From contig JAUVHU010000020.1 of the NCBI GenBank assembly GCA_030593145.1, positions 1 to 34,511 on the forward strand: a stretch of 34,511 nucleotides of DNA, given 5' to 3'. Positions 30,240-34,511 of the stretch are shown one piece after another. The notes under the pieces were generated by a model that was given only the letters and a program-made list of their open reading frames with translations, ran no database searches and was not told the DNA's origin. Position numbers and translations under genes: made by a program. Every line of letters starts with the position of its first letter. Position 1 is the first letter of the stretch. The DNA comes from Desulfobacteraceae bacterium. Lineage in GTDB: Bacteria > Desulfobacterota > Desulfobacteria > Desulfobacterales > ETH-SRB1.

Positions 30240-31640
30240 ATGAGCATTAATCTTCAAAACATATATAAGCTTGGCCGGGCGTGGCGATATACCAACCCTC
30301 GCACGCCGACCGATTATCTGCCTGCCGTATTCGGAGACATCAAGGGCGGCAATAAGGGGCTCTTGAATTGTCCCTGTATAGATACGGTTAATTTCTACTA
30401 TCTCATTGCTGATCACACCATCTTGAGCGCCGGAAACGGAAACGCATTTACTGTGTATGATAAGGACGGCGCAACAATCGATCCCGCGGGATATACCATT
30501 GTCGATGATCATACAGACGAAAACGGCAGGCATGTTGCGATCATTAATTTTACGGGTGATCAGGCAACCAGCGAACCGATTTCAATACGCTGCAAGGGAA
30601 AAAATGACGGCGCCACGCTTATCGAAAACCCTATTGAGATCCTGGAGGATTTTGTTGTCAATCTGGCCAGCGGGGCCTCGGCGGATTTCGACGCATTTGC
30701 CCTGCAGAAAGCAAAGGATGTATGCATCGGCTATAAAGCCGCGGGTCTTATAACTGGCGATAGATCAATCGGGGCCACGCTGTCTGAAATACTCTATTCT
30801 TTCCAGGGCGAATGGTGGAAAAATCATCAAGACAAAATAATCGTCATGATGAATAAAATCGACCAGGTGTTTGACTGGAAAGGAGAGCACTTAGAGCGGA
30901 ACATTAAAAACCTGACAGCCGCCCGGGATGAAAAGAATATCTGCAATCAGGCTGAGGTGCAGTACGGCTATAATTACCGGCTGAATAAATACGAAGAGGG
31001 AGACGATGGCAGCTCCACGAAAGATCAGTTGAGCCAGAACGTCCACGGCGAAAAGATCAAGGCTTTTGATTTTAAATGGTGCAGGGATGCGACTACGATA
31101 GCGGCAATACAGGCGATTATTGTTGACCGGCTTAAAAACCCTGTGTGGATGATCCGGTTCGACGAAAACACTCTGCAAAATCTGCATTTTGAAAAGGGCG
31201 ATTTTGTACTGCTGAATCATTCCGCGATGTATGACAACCAGCAAGCGCCGTTCCAGGACAGGATTGTTCAATTACTGACAAAGGTAACAAGTTTTGACGG
31301 CAAAACCATAACCTTCGAGCTGATAGATAAGGGCGTGTCATATCACTCTTACAGTGAGTCCCCGGAAGAAATAATCAACATAACGGAAGTGGTTGAAAAG
31401 TACGTCAACAAGAATCTGACAGACCAGGTGGCCATATCAGAGATTGTCGTGAAAGGCGTTACAAAGGGGCTTTCGGATGGGGTGTCCGTCACCGAAGTGA
31501 TTGCAAAAAGCATAGAAAAGGTTGCCGCGGAAGGCGTAGAGATCTCCGAACAGGTCTGGAAAAATGATTTCAGATATGACGGCACCTATAACCACGACGG
31601 CTCAATCAAATACGGAACAGATTATGGGGTATTAATATGA
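30240..31640 (+). CDS. Tail tip/baseplate hub protein with C-terminal repeats
   Basis: 466 residues. The body resembles tail hub proteins (DYLPAVFGDIKGGNKGLLNC, GSIKYGTDYGVL at the end). Residues about 380-450 hold four short repeats of about 22-24 residues: INITEVVEKYVNKNLTD, VAISEIVVKGVTKGLSD, VSVTEVIAKSIEKVAAE, VEISEQVWKN. Each has a strand followed by a helix, and repeats of this type may extend the tip or bind partners. It overlaps the following gene by 4 nt. Confidence 0.55.
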   Translation: MSINLQNIYKLGRAWRYTNPRTPTDYLPAVFGDIKGGNKGLLNCPCIDTVNFYYLIADHTILSAGNGNAFTVYDKDGATIDPAGYTIVDDHTDENGRHVAIINFTGDQATSEPISIRCKGKNDGATLIENPIEILEDFVVNLASGASADFDAFALQKAKDVCIGYKAAGLITGDRSIGATLSEILYSFQGEWWKNHQDKIIVMMNKIDQVFDWKGEHLERNIKNLTAARDEKNICNQAEVQYGYNYRLNKYEEGDDGSSTKDQLSQNVHGEKIKAFDFKWCRDATTIAAIQAIIVDRLKNPVWMIRFDENTLQNLHFEKGDFVLLNHSAMYDNQQAPFQDRIVQLLTKVTSFDGKTITFELIDKGVSYHSYSESPEEIINITEVVEKYVNKNLTDQVAISEIVVKGVTKGLSDGVSVTEVIAKSIEKVAAEGVEISEQVWKNDFRYDGTYNHDGSIKYGTDYGVLI

Positions 31641-32083
31641 TCAGAGAAAAAATAAAAATTACCGGCAAGGTAAAAATTGAACTATTCGGCCCGGACGGCA
31701 AGCTCAAGAAGATGAAAGTTATAGAAAACCTGGTCGTTACAGCCGGTCTCAATCACATAGCCGACCAGATGAGTGAACAGGATGAAGCCGCCATGTCACA
31801 CATGGCCATAGGCACAGGCACAACAGCCGCCGCCGTGGGCGATACAGCTCTGGAAACCGAGCTTGACAGGAATACCCTGACATCCAAAGTGCAAGCCGCC
31901 AACTCAGTAACATATATTGGAGACTGGGCCGCCGGTGACGGAACCGGAGCAATCACAGAAGCCGGAATACTAAACGCCGCCGCAGACGGTACACTGCTGA
32001 CCAGAATAACGTTTGGAGTGTACACTAAAGAGGCCAACGATGCGTTCAGAATCACCTGGCAGCATGCCTACAGCGTGGCATAG
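31637..32083 (+). CDS. Tail fibre-associated beta protein
   Basis: 148 residues. KIKITGKVKIELFGPDGKLK, VIENLVVTAGLNHIADQMSE, SHMAIGTGTTAAAVGDTALE, and a jelly-roll-like end. Proteins of this kind are found as tail-tip or fibre-base proteins in many prophages. It overlaps the hub gene and precedes the fibre gene by 12 bp. Confidence 0.6.
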   Translation: MIREKIKITGKVKIELFGPDGKLKKMKVIENLVVTAGLNHIADQMSEQDEAAMSHMAIGTGTTAAAVGDTALETELDRNTLTSKVQAANSVTYIGDWAAGDGTGAITEAGILNAAADGTLLTRITFGVYTKEANDAFRITWQHAYSVA

Positions 32084-32095
32084 GAGACATAAAAC

Positions 32096-32719
32096 ATGGG
32101 AACACCAAGCTGGATACAAGACTCCGAAAAAGTAGTGGCAGAAAATCATCCAACCCTGGATGACGTGGCGAACAGACCCGCAAAAACTTTACACGCTAAT
32201 GCCATTGTCGATCACAACGCAGATGGTACACACGAAAAACTTACTGTTGGATCAGATGCTGACGGCGATATGTATTATAGAGCAGCAAGTGTTCTTGCCC
32301 GCCTCACCAAAGGTGCAGCCAATCTTAAAATGTTTATGAATGCTGCGGGAGCGGCTCCTGAATGGGCGAAAGGAATGAGTGTAGTACACTACACCAGAGA
32401 TTCAACATTAGCTTCTGGTAGTGTTGCGTATACTGGTGCTGGTTTTAAACCTGGTGCTGTACTTATATTTGGTCGACTGGCTGGAAACGTAAACCCATGT
32501 ATCGCATTTTCTGATTTTACATCATATGCTGGCATGGCTAATTATACAGCGAGTAATTGGTTCTATGACATTTCTACATGGGTATTTAATGTGGGTACTT
32601 CAACTAATCACCAACGTTTTACTATTACTTCGGCTGATGCTGATGGATTGACAGTATTGTGGACAAAAGTCGGCACACCCACAGCATTAATTTCTTTTTC
32701 AATTTTATATTTAAGATAA
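32096..32719 (+). CDS. Tail fibre / receptor-binding protein
   Basis: 207 residues. The N-terminal 90 residues form the attachment and shaft part (HNADGTHEKLTVGSDADGDM, YRAASVLARLTKGAANLKMF). From about residue 100 a new beta-rich domain follows (MSVVHYTRDSTLASGSVAYT to the C-terminus). From about 32380 the DNA is richer in A+T than upstream, suggesting that the tip domain was swapped in. It likely binds the host surface. Confidence 0.65.
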   Translation: MGTPSWIQDSEKVVAENHPTLDDVANRPAKTLHANAIVDHNADGTHEKLTVGSDADGDMYYRAASVLARLTKGAANLKMFMNAAGAAPEWAKGMSVVHYTRDSTLASGSVAYTGAGFKPGAVLIFGRLAGNVNPCIAFSDFTSYAGMANYTASNWFYDISTWVFNVGTSTNHQRFTITSADADGLTVLWTKVGTPTALISFSILYLR

Positions 32720-32729
32720 GGGGTGAACA

Positions 32730-33155
32730 ATGAGAGTATGTATAGATAAATTGACAGGGAAATTAATTGAATCTCAAGGTGGTGGGGAAGTTGAACAACT
32801 TCCTATCGACAATCCATCATTCTTCGACAAAACTTTCGCGGATTATGAGGAATATATCGCAGAGTGTGAAGCTCTTGAGGCTATGCGCCTTAAAACACTT
32901 CTCCAAAATGCTCTTAATGCCGGATATATTGAAGCTAATATCGAGGTTAAATATGTAACTGATGTTGAATATCAAGCAATCTTGGAGGCCAACAAACCAG
33001 TTCCTACTTATGAAGATTTACGACGGGCTAAATATCCTACCATAGAGGAAATAACGGTTGCTCTTTGGGAACAGATCATAGAAGCAAGGCCGGAATCAGC
33101 GGTTATTTTACAAGCGCAGAGAGAGGCCGTTAAATTGGAAATACCAAAAACGTAA
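32730..33155 (+). CDS. Tail fibre-linked protein (possible fibre assembly factor)
   Basis: 141 residues, GGGGTG upstream. MRVCIDKLTGKLIESQGG is followed by a helix-rich part with YVTDVEYQAILEANKP and TYEDLRRAKYPTIEEITVAL. The last motif resembles the region of fibre-associated proteins that reads YPxxxE-x-L. Next to the fibre gene, it may help fibre folding or be a structural fibre part. Function is inferred from context only. Confidence 0.5.
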   Translation: MRVCIDKLTGKLIESQGGGEVEQLPIDNPSFFDKTFADYEEYIAECEALEAMRLKTLLQNALNAGYIEANIEVKYVTDVEYQAILEANKPVPTYEDLRRAKYPTIEEITVALWEQIIEARPESAVILQAQREAVKLEIPKT

Positions 33156-33342
33156 CACAGATATATTGCACAGAAACTGCCCAAGCAGTGATCGAAGAAG
33201 GAGTGGAGATTGTACCCGCAACAGCGATAGAGATAGTTAAGTGCGAGATCGCCACCAGTGGCAATCTAAAAGAGAGGCCGCTCTGGAAAAGCTGGAACTT
33301 CTCCAGAGCGAATGGCTGTTCATAGCCCAACCAAACATCTAA
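33134..33342 (+). pseudogene. Broken small gene (frameshifted)
   Basis: After the previous stop a different frame reads GNTKNVTQIYCTETAQAV, then VKCEIATSGNLKERP, to TAG at 33323-33325. A -1 shift in the CTAAAAG region (about 33268-33275) gives a more coherent continuation, REAALEKLELLQSEWLFIAQ, to TAA at 33340. No good start codon or ribosome binding site is visible (ATT at 33134). One lost A in the A-run would explain this. Compare other phages for an intact small fibre-related protein ending WLFIAQPN. Confidence 0.4.
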
Positions 33343-33352
33343 AACAGACGGC

Positions 33353-33376
33353 CTCCCTGCTCGGACCCGAGCAAGG
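33353..33376 (+). other. GC-rich hairpin upstream of the methylase gene
   Basis: CCCTGCTCGG and CCGAGCAAGGG pair with one bulged A. No T-run follows. It may be a weak terminator after the fibre genes or a structure in the methylase leader; the methylase ribosome binding site AAAGGAG lies at about 33405. Confidence 0.4.
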
Positions 33377-33418
33377 GGCTTATAACATAGATGTTAGGAT
33401 AAGCAAAGGAGAAACACT

Positions 33419-34177
33419 ATGAACAGCCCGTTAAGCTATATAGGTGGTAAATCAAAACTATCTGAAACAATTATTAAAATGATTCCCGAGCATCGTGCTT
33501 ACTGTGAGGTTTTTGCCGGTGCTGGATGGGTATTCTTTAGAAAAGAGCCTTCAAAGTATGAGGCCATCAATGACCTTGACAGCGATCTGATTGCCTTTTA
33601 CAGAGTGCTGCAGCATCATTTAGAGGAGTTTTTAAAGCAGTTTAAGTGGCTTTTATCGTCAAGAGAATGGTTTTTTGACTGGAAGCGACAGCAGAAAGCC
33701 GGTGGACTTACCGACATCCAGAAGGCAGCAAGATATTATTACCTGCAGCGGCATACATTCGGCGGTCGTGTGAAAAATAGGACATTCGGTACCGCTCCAA
33801 CGAGACGGCCACGAATCAATCTTCTCCGCATGGAGGAGGAACTTTCAGAAGTTCATCTCCGTTTGGCCACAGTGGTTGTTGAGAATCTGTCCTGGCAGGA
33901 ATTTATACAGCGCTATGATCGGGATGAAACATTCTTTTATCTTGATCCGCCATATTACAAATTACCATATTATCAACACAATCTGGAGCTGGAGGATTAT
34001 CAGAAAATGGCTGAGATATTATCCGGAGTTAAAGCTAAATTCATACTTAGCATTAACGATCACCCGGAGATCCGTCCGATATTTAAGTCGTTCAACATAA
34101 AACCCGTCAGCCTGAAATATACTGTCAGCGTCGGGAAATGTAAAACAGGAAAGGAATTACTGATTAATAATTTTTAG
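33419..34177 (+). CDS. DNA adenine methylase (Dam/D12 class)
   Basis: 252 residues. Start SPLSYIGGKSKL and motif I AYCEVFAGAGWVFF (28-41) bind SAM; motif IV DPPYY (176-180) is the catalytic N6-adenine site; FILSINDHPEI is the usual strand before the end. No restriction enzyme gene is adjacent, so this is a solitary methylase. Mu carries its DNA modification gene (mom) at the same right-end place; protection of phage DNA from host restriction, or control by GATC-type methylation, is likely. The target sequence cannot be read from the protein. Confidence 0.88.
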   Translation: MNSPLSYIGGKSKLSETIIKMIPEHRAYCEVFAGAGWVFFRKEPSKYEAINDLDSDLIAFYRVLQHHLEEFLKQFKWLLSSREWFFDWKRQQKAGGLTDIQKAARYYYLQRHTFGGRVKNRTFGTAPTRRPRINLLRMEEELSEVHLRLATVVVENLSWQEFIQRYDRDETFFYLDPPYYKLPYYQHNLELEDYQKMAEILSGVKAKFILSINDHPEIRPIFKSFNIKPVSLKYTVSVGKCKTGKELLINNF

Positions 34178-34201
34178 GCTGAAAGTTAGCTTGTGGCCAT
34201 A

Positions 34202-34245
34202 AAAAAACCTGTCGAATCGAACCCCCCGAATCGAACAGGTTTTTT
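34202..34245 (+). terminator. Terminator after the methylase gene
   Basis: AAAAAACCTGT pairs with ACAGGTTTTTT (11 bp). The loop holds two direct copies of CGAATCGA around CCCCCC. Flanking A and T runs make it bidirectional, isolating the phage from the host gene at 34382. Confidence 0.8.
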
Positions 34246-34279
34246 GCGCCATGCCCCGTTATTAAAATTTTTATTGATT

Positions 34280-34319
34280 TATCAAACCAAATTTGACTAT
34301 ATCAAACCATTTCGGACTG
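34280..34319. repeat. Two tandem 20-bp sites near the right end
   Basis: TATCAAACCAAATTTGACTA (34280-34299) and TATCAAACCATTTCGGACTG (34300-34319) repeat with a 20-bp period. The first contains a dyad TCAAA...TTTGA matching 849-863 in inverted orientation. They may be transposase-binding sites of the right phage end or operators for the adjacent LysR regulator (T-N11-A-like dyads). Confidence 0.5.
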
Positions 34320-34381
34320 AGACTTATATCAATTTTTGCGCTAAAGTTTTATCGGCGCTTTTCATAAAGGAAAAAAATTCA

Positions 34382-34511
34382 ATGAGACAGAAATCAATTA
34401 AGAATCCGTCTATAGATTTCGACCTTCGCCAGATGGAAATCTTCTGCAAGGTAGTTGACCTGAAGAGTTTTTCAAAGGCAGCCAAAGCTGTTTTTCTTGC
34501 CCAGGCCTCTG
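34382..34511 (+). CDS. LysR-type transcriptional regulator (partial, host)
   Basis: Only the first 43 codons are in the window. After a polar leader (MRQKSIKNPSIDF) comes the LysR HTH start: DLRQMEIFCKVVDLKSFSKA then AKAVFLAQAS. AAAGGA lies upstream of the ATG. It is outside the phage and cut by the window edge. The effector domain and therefore the regulon are not visible. Confidence 0.8.
   Translation, partial: MRQKSIKNPSIDFDLRQMEIFCKVVDLKSFSKAAKAVFLAQAS

Noticed and set aside
1-34511. tRNA, rRNA and riboswitch genes.
   Set aside because: No cloverleaf, rRNA-like or known riboswitch pattern was recognised by eye on either strand.

Overview
The window holds an almost complete Mu-like (transposable) prophage, about 33 kb long, with a short piece of bacterial chromosome at each end. 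The likely host is an anaerobic Desulfobacterota-type bacterium. This is inferred from the style of the proteins, the 7-bp intergenic repeats and a probable selenocysteine codon; no rRNA or host marker gene is present to prove it. The left flank carries the 3' end of a gene resembling ParB-like proteins and a ~290-bp palindromic, MITE-like element. The right flank carries the first 43 codons of a LysR-type regulator.

Layout. (1) 1013-2952, minus strand: an accessory block with a SLATT-type membrane protein, a 58-residue basic protein, a secreted nuclease-like protein and a lipoprotein. (2) 3026-4011: a C1-type repressor and a divergent Ner/Cro-like protein on either side of a promoter/operator region with two similar operators. 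(3) 4047-12713, plus strand: the early operon, with small regulators, the DDE transposase (MuA-like), the AAA+ ATPase (MuB-like), GemA/gp16, an ASCH-domain protein, a TraR/DksA zinc finger and several small unknowns; a strong terminator closes it. (4) 12800-12949: a control region with 10-bp tandem repeats and a sigma70-like promoter. (5) 12950-14375: lysis genes (amidase, holin, a membrane/coiled-coil protein). (6) 14311-22433: packaging and head genes in Mu order (small terminase, large terminase, portal, F-like head protein, gpG, protease with nested scaffold, decoration-like protein, major capsid). (7) 22531-33342: neck and tail genes of a long, non-contractile tail (tube protein, frameshifted tail chaperone, tape measure, tip and fibre proteins). 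(8) 33419-34177: a DNA adenine methylase at the right end, then a terminator and possible transposase sites.

How it works together: the repressor holds the early promoter off. On induction the transposase and its ATPase replicate the phage by transposition, a mid-genome control region turns on lysis and structural genes, and a Mu-type head is joined to a siphovirus-type tail.

The most striking observation is an in-frame TGA at 18788-18790 in the F-like head morphogenesis gene. It sits exactly where this family normally has the first Cys of its NGWGCxC motif. The reading frame continues intact and family-like for 69 codons, with hairpins just downstream, so this may be a selenocysteine-containing virion protein. 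Other notable points are a canonical A AAA AAC slippery site in the tail chaperone gene, and arrays of 7-bp repeats that fill many short gene junctions and also form an in-frame 42-bp insert in gemA.
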